A stretch of 64,000 nt of DNA, from contig NC_092034.1 in assembly GCF_042242105.1 (NCBI RefSeq), forward strand, positions 17,538,644 to 17,602,643. Direction: 5' to 3'. Below, one piece after another: positions 1-18,279 of the stretch. Position numbers and translations under genes: made by a program. The notes under the pieces were generated by a model. That model saw nothing but the letters and a program-made list of their open reading frames with translations. It ran no database searches and was not told where the DNA came from. The stretch comes from Pempheris klunzingeri. Lineage: Eukaryota > Chordata > Actinopteri > Acropomatiformes > Pempheridae. Position 1 is the stretch's first letter. The number at the start of each line of letters is the position of its first letter.

Positions 1-488
1 GACTTATGTCCAGACTAACTAAATAAATTGCTAAAAAGTGCAATAAACCATAAACAACTGAAAATCTATAGTCAGTCTGGATTATAACGTTTTTGCTGTG
101 TGCGCTTTATACTGGATCTCTGCAAACACATTAGTGGAAGGAAACGGCGCTCTGGGACACGCTGAATGCGTGATATGAAAGTGTAACTCCTCAGGTTTTA
201 TATGCAAAAAGAATTATTGCTCTGTCTTGTTTGGTTGCAGTTCTACCGGCCTTGAAAAACAGATACACAATGGGTTAACAGTTTTTGCCCCCCCATCACT
301 GATACTGAAAGCGTGTTAGGAATTCATATCTATTCAAGGCAGAAGACTATCAAGAGCAAAACCAGTCCCAATCAACATTTTAGCATCTGAAATCTCAAAA
401 ATTGTGAAACTATGCATTAATTTTCTACAAGACACTGTTTTCTATTAGTCCTTTGACAGTGCAGAACAGAGAGTGTGGATGTGTTTAC

Positions 489-8815
<8,327 letters not shown>

Positions 8816-9159
8816 GGCTCCGGCCTCCACACACGCTCACACCCGGCACGACGAGCGAACACAGCGGGGAGATAAGGGGCCTGTCGCCGCTAGGTCGGTG
8901 CGAAGCCTGCCGTTCAGCTCCGGCTCTGGAAAGCCGCAGTCAGCAGAGGCGTTCACTACGGCACTCCCACACACCCCCACTTCCTGCCACGCCCTTCAAA
9001 ATAAAATCCCCTACTCCCAAGTGACAGCTGCACTGAAAGTGACAACTTGAAGCTTCTGCTTTTTCAGAAACTTCAGCCTGATGTTCTGCATACAAGCATC
9101 CACCTGTGATGGACACAACCTGAACATGTAGCAGCCAGTAAGGTAATCAAATGTCTGAG

Positions 9160-9227
9160 CCAATAACGTAATAACATTTTGCCAATAATGTCATAAGTTA
9201 TTACATTATAAGTTATTACGTTATTGG
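9160..9227. repeat. small palindromic element with 16-bp perfect inverted arms
   Basis: The arms ccaataacgtaataac (9160-9175) and gttattacgttattgg (9212-9227) are perfect reverse complements. Related 'ccaataatgtaataa' units lie at about 9182 and 9274. The AT-rich hairpin looks like a MITE remnant or foldback repeat. Confidence 0.65.
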
Positions 9228-9319
9228 ACTAGTATTAAAAAAAAATCCTTTGACAATGTAATAACTGCAGCCAATAATGTAATAATACATAAATAGGACT
9301 GCATTTCTTGGAAATAAAA

Positions 9320-10434
9320 GATTTTTGTTGCATCTTTTGTGCAGTTTGCTCATCAAAACTAAGTATAGTGGATGGCATAGTGGTCATATTCATACTCACT
9401 CACCTTTATCATGGTTGTAAGAGTCAATTTGAGAATTATTTGTTGTACAAAATCTTTATTTAGAGTTCTCCGTACCATCCCCAGAGCCAGGGTGAGGTGG
9501 CGAGAAGCTACCGTGTCCTAAGGGAACAAGTAATGCATGACTTAGTCCAATATCAAGAAGGAGGAGTGAACTGGGTTCAGCATTTGCCAGTTCACGCAAA
9601 GATAATGAATGAAGACCCAAAGGAAGTTTTGAGTTGATGTCTCCTTTTTGGATTTATTATGGAAGACAAAGTCATGCATTATCCAATCACTTAACTTGAA
9701 GAACACTGTCCACCAGGCAATAAAACACTGCCCACCCAAAAGCAGAGGCTTTTGTCTGAGGATGAACGAAATAGGAGCATACGCCGACTCAATGTGGGAA
9801 TTTTAAAGTCCCTATGTATAGGTGATGATAATGATATGATAATGTGTTGGTCAGGGTCAAGAGTGGCCATCAGATAGTCTCACAGAAACAAGTTGTGATA
9901 CCAGGTTTTGTTGTGGCAAGAAACCTTAAGTTGCACAAATACAAGGTTTCAAAATGTTTGAGTTTCAAATGCTAAATAGCCCCACTCTGTTCACACAGTT
10001 ACATTTTTTACATTTGTAAATGAGTCTTCATGTTCTATGTTGTATTAGATGTATATCTATTGGAGTTAAGAGCCATTACAGTGCCAGTCCAGTTACTGAA
10101 ATGCAGTTTTAAGTGAGGACTGAATCGTTTTAACAATTTCCTTGAGAAATGTTTGAAAAGGGTTTTAATAAAATGTTTTCCAAGAAAAAAATGCAACAAT
10201 GTCAAATCCAACAGAGACACTGACATGAAATTATGAATTTACATATCTAAGCAAATGAACAATATTCTAAATAAAGATTTTGTACAACAAATAATTCTCA
10301 AATAATTACCATAAACCATAAGGAGAGTGAGCGCCACATGGCACGTATCCTTGAGGAATGAATATGACCACTATGCCATCCACTATAACTAGTTTTGATG
10401 AGCAAACTGCACAAAAACTGCAAAAAAATCTCTA
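9320..10434 (+). mobile_element. transposon-like element with long inverted repeats and a Ginger/Gypsy-type integrase remnant
   Basis: Two inverted copies frame this segment, about 9320-9464 and 10268-10434. Both contain 'gtgcagtttgctcatc', 'gtggatggcatagtggtcat' and 'acaaaatctttattta' in mirrored order; the right arm is a little longer. The interior starts directly at the left arm with an integrase-like reading frame on the plus strand (9465-9735). Long inverted repeats plus an integrase of this type fit the Ginger class of DNA transposons. The interior is short and broken, so this copy is defective. Class assignment is inference; the exact outer ends and target-site duplication are not resolved. 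Confidence 0.65.
9465..9735 (+). pseudogene. integrase C-terminal core fragment (Ginger/Gypsy or KRBA2-like)
   Basis: The plus strand reads SPYHPQSQGEVARSYRVL, then MHDLVQYQEGGVNWVQHLP and HAKIMNEDPKEVL, a stop, and after a frame change SPFWIYYGRQSHALSN. The HPQSQG..ERSHRVL block, the NW..LP block and the SPFEIYYGRKS block are hallmarks, in this order, of the C-terminal part of retroviral-type integrase cores found in Gypsy and Ginger elements and in the vertebrate KRBA2/SCAND3 group. The upstream DDE residues except the terminal region are missing, and one small indel breaks the frame near 9635. Confidence 0.75.
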
Positions 10435-11758
10435 TATTATCCACAAATAGATATTATCCACAGCCAATCAGATTTCTCCCTCCATTTAGATTCAAAGATG
10501 GGATTTAATGTATCAGACTTTGAATTTGAATTTCTTTATTTACACAGTTACAATGTAGAAAGAGCATTAAAAAAAAGTACTATTTTCCTGCAGCAGTCCC
10601 TGGACAGATGTGTCAGATATTATCTGTTTAATGGGAACACATAGTTACACCTGTGCAGTGTGAAACTAAGGCCACGAGGATGGACTCAAACAGCCCTGAG
10701 GTCAGCCTCAACACACAGCGCCTGATTAAATGCAGGGTTAGTAACTTGTTTCAACAGTCCAGCAGCAGTTTAAGTGTGGATTCACAATTAAAGACACAAA
10801 CTCTGGTGTCACAGAGCTGTACTGAGCCTGTGTAACCACTCAGCCTCTGCAGTCCTCAGCAGTGGTCAGGCTGCATGTGTTTGGGGGGAGTAGCTTTGGA
10901 GGGAGGCCTCAGGAGCATGGACTGTATATAAGAAGCAAGCCAGCCACCCAAACGCCCCCCACTGGTTTGTGGACTGCTGTATTCTAGCCTAGAGTTGGTA
11001 GCCTTGTTTTTTTTGGAGCCCGAAGTGACAATCACCTCTGATTGGTCGGTCAGCAAGTAGCCCCGCCCTAAAGCCCCCCTCTTCCTGGGGTATCTTCCTC
11101 TAAATGGACCATAATTGACTAAATGAACGTCCTGCTGTGCTGAAGAAGACTGTAAACTAGAGACTGAGAGCAGAAACTCATCAGGAAAATGTTCACTGAG
11201 CTGATAAATTAGGAGAGAAGTCGGCTAATTTTCTCATTGACTTCCATCCAATTAGACAACCACACTTGCTACCAGCAGAGGTGCTGGTTAATGCTTTATA
11301 AATGAAGCCAAATAAATACATTAAGGTGAAATAACACCTAAATGCTTTTCATTTCCTGTCAACAGTAAATAAATACACACTTTAAAGACGTCATAAACTA
11401 CACAGGTCACAGACACCTGTTTTCCCTCACACTGGTAACAATACGAACATTTAAGTTAAGAAAATATGTTAACAAGTGTGATGTTTAAACACCAGCGAGC
11501 TCCCTCATGTGGCTCAAAAGTCTACTGCAGAAATAGACCTTTAAGACTGTGGGAGAAATTCTGGAAATGTATTTGCAGACACAAATAACATCTCCTGTGA
11601 CCCACATGTGAGCCTCTGGGAATGAATAATAGATGACCTAGGATCAGTAGTCCACTCAGTTCACATCAATTGTCCAACAATTGGGACAGAATACAATCAT
11701 GTGAACATCAATGGGACTTAAAAATGTATTTGTTAAGTATATAAGTATATATACACTA

Positions 11759-11806
<48 letters not shown>

Positions 11807-12569
11807 GCTATGTTTTGGGCAGTAACATCTGACCCGTCTCTTTTTCTGGGGAGAGCTCAGCAAGCTCAAACACTCCTCCTGCCTAATGGCCTGGAGTTAC
11901 ACATACATAACTGTTATTGATGAATTATAAATGATCATTCATTAATACTCAGTCATTAGCATAGTCGTTGCATCAAAATGCAAAGTGAATCATTAACGAA
12001 CATTGACTACTGATACACTGAACATGGAAACAGTGATTTTTTCCCGTATTGTGCAGTCAGTCTGATTCTGATCTTATTACCTGTCTTGTTGTCCAGGTAT
12101 GTGTTTTGAAGCTTCACCCTTAAAACGAATCATTAGCCTAATGATTGTCCTTTAACTTTGTACCAAGATAACTAATGGATGGATTCACATGACGTCTTCT
12201 GTGGATACCCATGGTTCTTAGAAAATGAGCCCTGTTGTGGACTTTTGAATCTAATCCACTGCATTGTAGTTTTAACTCCATGTTTTGCAGCTTTATTTAC
12301 AGTTTACTGTTCAGATAAGATTGATAGAAAAAAAGTTTCTAAAATACATTACTGAAGATTCAGCCAGTGATTCTGGACCTGCATCTGCATTGGGCTCATT
12401 GTCGTGTTTCACAAAGTCATGTTTCATGTGTGTTAGTTCTATCAGATAGTTTCTTTTAAACAGCTGGTAAACTGGTTATTTTACCAACCTGCTAGTTAGC
12501 ATGTAAGCTCACAACAGGAACAAACTACCGGTTTACAGCCTCTACCGTGCAATAAGTCTGAAGAATATG
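10435..12569. other. intergenic DNA between the integrase element and the minisatellite
   Basis: No gene is recognised. At about 10915-11085 there is a block ('actgtatataagaagcaagcc', 'actggtttgtggactgctgt') that looks like a common dispersed fish repeat. A (TG)n microsatellite lies at 11761-11805. The rest is AT-rich and featureless. Confidence 0.5.
11761..11805. repeat. (TG)n microsatellite
   Basis: About 22 uninterrupted TG dinucleotides in intergenic DNA. Confidence 0.95.
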
Positions 12570-13182
12570 AAACAGTAGCAGCAGTACTAACAGAACTAGT
12601 AACAGTACTAGTAATAACAGCACTAGTAGCAACAGTAGTAGTAGTAACAGTACTAGTAACATTGCTAGTAATAACAGTTGTAGTATTAATAGTATTAGTA
12701 ACAGTAGTAGTAACAGTAATGATAACAGTACTAGTAACAGTAGTAGTAACAGTAATGATAACAGTACTAGTAACAGTAGTAGTAACAGTAATGATAACAG
12801 TACTAGTAACAGTAGTGGTAGTAACAGTAACAGTGACAGTAATGATAACAGTACTAGTAACAGTAGTAGTAACAGTAATGATAACAGTACTAGTAACAGT
12901 AGTAGTAGTAACAGTAGCAGTGACAGTAATGATAACAGTACTAGTAACAGTAGTAGTAACAGTAATGATAACAGTACTAGTAACAGTAGTAGTAGTAACA
13001 GTAGTAGTAACAGTAATGATAACAGTACTAGTAACAGTAGTAGTAGTAACAGTAGTAGTAACAGTAATGATAACAGTACTAGTAACAGTAGTAGTAGTAA
13101 CAGTAGTAGTGACAGTAATGATAACAGTACTAGTAACAGTAGTAGTAGTAACAGTAGCAGTGACAGTAATGATAACAGTACT
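12570..13182. repeat. AGTAAC/AGTAGT minisatellite, first block
   Basis: Imperfect tandem units such as 'agtaacagtaatgataac' and 'agtactagtaacagtagt' repeat for about 600 bases. Because most units are multiples of three, a long open frame of V/T/I residues runs through it; this is a repeat artefact, not a protein. Further blocks of the same array lie at 13517-13735 and 16831-17044, split by inserted elements. Confidence 0.93.
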
Positions 13183-13516
13183 AATGGTAAATGGTAAATG
13201 GTCTGTATTTGTATAGCGCCTTTCTAGTTATTTCAACAGATAGAAAATACCTTTCTAGTTATTTCAACTACTCAAAGCGCTTTACATGACATCCTCATTC
13301 ACCCATTCACACATCATTCATACAGGAGGAATGTAATTTGGAGGAGGCTATTCTTTCATACTCATTCACACACTGAAGCCATGCTTCAGGAGCAAGTTGG
13401 GGTTCAGTGTCTTGCCCAAGGACACTTCGACATGTTGACCCTTAGGAGCTGGGGATCGAACCCCCAACCTTCTGATTGAGGGACGACCCACTCTACCACT
13501 GAGCCACAGCCGCCCG
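13183..13516 (-). mobile_element. tRNA-derived SINE inserted in the minisatellite
   Basis: Read on the minus strand, the head gives gctgtggctcagtggtagag (A-box-like) and ggttcgatccc (B box), i.e. a tRNA-derived pol III promoter. A body follows with 'ccttgggcaagacactgaac' and a tail 'ccatttaccatt'. Minisatellite flanks both ends. An internal 'ctttctagttatttcaac' segment is duplicated. The same family occurs at 50256-50448 and 63314-63584, with shorter pieces elsewhere. Confidence 0.85.
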
Positions 13517-13735
13517 CAGTAGTAGTAGTAGTAACAGTAGCAGTAACAGTAATGATAACAGTACTAGTAACAGTAGTGGTATTAACAGTAGCAGTAACAT
13601 TAGTGGTATTAACAGTATTAGTAACAGTAATAGTAATAACAGCAGAAACAGTAATTGTAGCAGTAGCAGTAACAGTAACAGTACTAGTAACAGTAATGAT
13701 AACAGAACTAGTAACAGTACTAGTAAGAGTAATGA
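13517..13735. repeat. AGTAAC/AGTAGT minisatellite, second block
   Basis: The array resumes directly after the SINE head and runs to the start of the L2 LINE. The last units ('aacagaactagtaacagtac', 'tagtaagagta') recur on the far side of the LINE near 16976-17003, so the sequence on the two sides of the insertion is related. Confidence 0.85.
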
Positions 13736-13739
13736 TTGG

Positions 13740-16115
13740 CTTCTCCCAGAGTGTAAATGAACCAACTCACTGTTTTAACCACACTCTTGACCTTGTTTTG
13801 GCTTATGGTGTTGAAACTGAACAGTTAACAGTCTTTCCACATAACTCTATTTTATCAGACCATTACCTGATAACATTTCCTGTTACTGGACTATGCTCTG
13901 TATGACAGGGAGGTCCTCACTAGATGCTTATCTGATAGTGCTGTTGCCAAATTTAAGGAGGTGATTCCTTCAGTATTTCAGCCAGTGTGTCCCTGTGCTG
14001 TGGATGACCCCCATGCTAATCTTAGCCCCTCCCAAATTGATTATCTGGTCGATAGTGCTGCAGGTTCACTGCGAATGACACTAGACTCTATTGCCCCTCT
14101 AAAAAAGAAGAGAATTAAAGAAAAGAGACAAGCTCCCTGGTATAACTCCCAGACACGTGAGCTTAAGCAACACTCACGAAGGCTAGAAAGGACATGGCGG
14201 GCCACCAAAGTGGAAGAATCCCGTTTAATCTGGCAAGATAGTCTTAAAACCTATATAAAGGCCCTCTGTAATGCCAGAGCAGACTACTACTCCTCATTAA
14301 TAGATGAAAATAAAAGCAACCCTAGATTCCTTTTTAGCACAATAGCTAGGCTGACAAGGAGCCAGAACTCTATTGATCCTTGTGTTCCCTTAGAGCTCAG
14401 CAGTAACGACTTCATGAGCTTCTTTAATGATAAAATTCTAACTATTAGGGACAAAATTCAACACCTCCTGCCCTCAACAGGGTCTGGTCCAACCTCAAAC
14501 CTAGGAACCATAGAAACAGCTGTTACACCTGATGTGTACTTGGACTGTTTTTCTCCAATTGATCTTGCTGAATTGACCTCAATAATGTCCTCATCTAGAT
14601 CGTCAACATGTCTCCTAGACCCCATTCCTACTGGACTCCTTAAAGAGGTCCTGCCCCTAATTAACACGTCCTTACTGGATATGACAAATCAGTCTTTACT
14701 AACAGGCTATGTACCGCAGTCCTTTAAAGTAGCAGTAATTAAACCTCTCCTGAAAAAGCCTACTCTTGATTCAGGTGTATTAGCTAACTATAGACCTTTA
14801 TCCAACCTTCCCTTTCTCTCCAAGATCCTGGAGAAAGTTGTAGCTAATCAGCTGTGTAATTTTCTAAATTCTAATAGTCTATTTGAGGATTTTCAGTCAG
14901 GTTTTAGAGAAAAACCATAGCACAGAGACAGCACTGGTGAAGGTTACAAACGACCTCCTTATGGCATCAGACAGAGGACTCCTCTCTGTCCTGGTCTTGC
15001 TAGACCTGAGTGCTGCTTTCGACACCATTGACCATCACATCCTGTTACAGAGACTGGAACAGTTCATTGGTATAAAAGGAACTGCATTAAGCTGGTTTAA
15101 GTCCTATTTATTAGATCGATTTCAGTTTGTACATATTAATAACGAATCCTCTGTCCACACTAAAGTTAGACATGGAGTTCCACAAGGTTCAGTGCTTGGA
15201 CCAATACTCTTTATCTTATATATGCTTCCTCTTGGTAATATTATCAGGAAGCACTCCATTCATTTCCACTGTTATGCAGATGATACACAATTATATTTAT
15301 CAATAAAGCCAGATGAACCCAATCAGTTGGTTAAACTTCAAATCTGCCTTAAGGACATAAAGTCCTGGATGAGCAGCAACTTTCTGCTGCTAAATTCAGA
15401 TAAAACTGAAGTTATTCTGCTTGGCCCCAGACACCTCAGAGACAGCTTTTCCACTACCTTAACTGCTCTGGACGGCATTAATCTGGCCTCCAGCTCCACT
15501 GTGAGGAATCTGGGAGTCTTATTTGATCAGGATTTGTCCTTTAACTCCCACATTAAACAGATTTCTAGAACTGCCTTTTTCCATCTACGTAATATTGCCA
15601 AAATCAGGCCCATCATATCCACTGATGATGCAGAAAAATTGGTCCATGCATTTGTCACTTCTAGGTTGGACTATTGTAACTCTTTATTATCAGGCTGCCC
15701 CAATAAGTCGTTAAAGACTCTCCAGTTGGTCCAGAACGCTGCTGCTCGTGTTCTGACGAGAACTAAAAGAAGAGACCACATTTCTCCTGTACTGGCTTCT
15801 CTTCATTGGCTTCCAGTAAAATCTAGAATAGAGTTTAAAATCCTTCTCCTCACCTACAAGGCTCTTAAGGGTCAGGCCCCATCATATCTTAAAGAGCTTA
15901 TAGTACCGTACTACCCCACTAGAGCACTGTGCTCCCAGAATGCAGGTCTACTGGTGGTTCCCAAAGTCTCCAAAAGTAGTTCAGGAGGCAGAGCCTTCAG
16001 CTATCAGGCTCCTCTCCTGTGGAATCTCCTTCCAGTTTGGGTTCGGGGGGCAGACACCCTCTCTACATTTAAGAGTAGACTAAAAACCTACCTTTTTGAC
16101 AAAGCATATATTTAA
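13740..16115 (+). pseudogene. L2 ORF2 (endonuclease C-terminus and reverse transcriptase), two frameshifts
   Basis: Three open segments join in order: 13740-13905, 13961-14920 and 14925-16115. The RT shows [18 protein letters not shown] (motif A), VPQGSVLGPILF, YADDTQLYLS (catalytic motif C) and, after it, [11 protein letters not shown] and NLGVLFDQDLSF. The C-terminal domain runs through [20 protein letters not shown] to TYLFDKAYI. The break near 14910 is one extra A in an A run: the related minus-strand copy at about 42003 has one base fewer at the same place. A second frame change lies between 13890 and 13960. Catalytic residues survive, but these lesions make the copy unlikely to work. 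Confidence 0.9.
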
Positions 16116-16744
16116 GGGCTGGATCAGGCCTTAGACCAGCCCCTAGTTATGCTGCTATAGGCTCTGACTGCCGGGGGACTCCTATGGTGCACTGAGCTCC
16201 TCTGTTCTCTATCCTCCTCTTCCTCTCCATCGTTATGTCTCATATCAGCCAAATGTCTGCCTCTAACTTGCTATCTTCCCCGGAGCCTTTCTGTGCTCTC
16301 TCATCTCTCAGGTTCCTGTGGATCCTGTGGATCCTGGTCCTGGTCCTGCTGATGTGGTTCTCTGGTTCCTGTGGGTCCTGGTCCCGGTCCCGCTGATGTG
16401 GTTCTCTGGTTCCTGTGGATCCTGGTCCTGGCCCCGCTGATGTGGTTCTCCACCAGCCAATGGATGTGCGTCTGTCCAAGGCTACAGCCTGTCCGTCCTT
16501 GGGAGCTGGATCTCTCCTTCACTGTGGTGCTCCCGGAGGTTTCTCTTTTCCCACTGGGTTTTTTTGAGTTTTTCCTTCCCGAAGAAGGAGGGTCATAAAG
16601 GGCAAGTGATGCCTCGGACTGATCCATTGGCCTCATCGACTGCTGGACTCTTTATTAGATTGTTTGTTCACTTACACTTGTTTATTTCAGTGAACTCTGT
16701 AAAGCACTATGAGACACTCTGTTGTGATATTGGGCTATACAAAT

Positions 16745-16830
16745 AAATTGAATTGAATTGAATTGAATTGAATTGAATTGAATTGAATTGAATTGAATTG
16801 AATTGAATTGAATTGAAAATTGAATTGAAT
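16745..16830. repeat. (ATTGA)n 3' tail of the L2 element
   Basis: About 15 pentamer units, directly following 'gggctatacaaataaattga', the usual end of this LINE family. One imperfect unit lies near 16816. Confidence 0.93.
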
Positions 16831-17044
16831 TAATGATAACAGTACTAGTAACATTGCTAGTAATAACAGTTGTAGTATTAATAGTATTAGTAACAGTAGT
16901 AGTAATAACAGCAGTAGGTGTAACAGTACTAGTAACAGTAGTGGTATTAAGAGTATTAGTAACAGTAATGATAACAGAACTAGTAACAGTACTAGTAAGA
17001 GTACTAGTAACAGTAGCAGTAACAGTAATGGCAGCAGTAACTAC
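16831..17044. repeat. AGTAAC/AGTAGT minisatellite, third block
   Basis: The array resumes after the LINE tail. Its first 70 or so bases closely repeat the segment at about 12650-12715, including 'attgctagtaataacagttg', so this block is a paralogous copy of the array start rather than a simple continuation. Confidence 0.85.
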
Positions 17045-17879
<835 letters not shown>

Positions 17880-18053
17880 CCTTTATTATCTGTCAGATGT
17901 GACAGAAATTCATGTTTGGCAGGCTCCGATATAAATAGATAAAAACCCAGAAGACACAGCACAAAGACAAACAGTATGTGATATATGATATATATATATG
18001 TCAGAGCAGTGTGTCTGGGCGGGAGTACTGGGGGGGAGAGTAACGGCACGGTG

Positions 18054-18262
18054 GGGCGGTGCTGGACTGTGCTGGACGGTGCTGTACTGTGCTGGACTGT
18101 GCTGGACTGTGCTGTACTGTGCTGTCCACTGGCCGGACACACGCTTCTTCTGCAGGCGGGGCTTTAGTCCGTAAAGTGCGGAAACAGGCTGAAGACTGAA
18201 GAGTCCCCGAGCTGGAGCAGCAGTACTGACCTCAGACCAGTCCGTCCGTCCGTCCGTCCGTC
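18054..18262 (+). promoter_or_regulatory. probable arrb2 promoter and 5' UTR region with short tandem repeats
   Basis: GC-rich sequence between the tetranucleotide array and the arrb2 ATG. It has an 11-bp-type repeat 'tgctggactg' (18058-18122), a GC-box-like 'aggcggggct' near 18155, and (GTCC)n at about 18240-18262. The transcription start is not resolved. Confidence 0.4.
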
Positions 18263-18279
18263 CACAGAGGGCTGGGAAG

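Larger units (their letters stand above)
13733..16830 (+). mobile_element. L2/Maui-type non-LTR retrotransposon, 5' truncated, RT region nearly intact
   Basis: The element begins inside the endonuclease domain (VNEPTHCFNHTLDLVLAYG, then LSDHYLITF) and continues through the linker and the whole reverse transcriptase. It ends with a 3' UTR (16116-16744) and an (ATTGA)n tail (about 16745-16830), a tail type seen in fish L2/Maui elements. The 3' UTR holds a roughly 44-bp unit repeated three times (about 16309-16450). It lies within the AGTAAC minisatellite. 5' truncation is the usual result of incomplete target-primed reverse transcription. Confidence 0.88.

Noticed and set aside
12662..13216. 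184-codon open frame rich in V, T, I and L
   Set aside because: It lies wholly in the AGTAAC minisatellite; repeat units of length divisible by three keep frames open. No start context or homology.
13183..13516. A and B boxes considered as a functional tRNA gene
   Set aside because: The cloverleaf is not intact and the same unit with a long body and tail occurs several times, so it is a SINE.
13493..13765. Leucine-rich minus-strand frame resembling a signal peptide
   Set aside because: Minisatellite (CTGTTACTA-type) translation.
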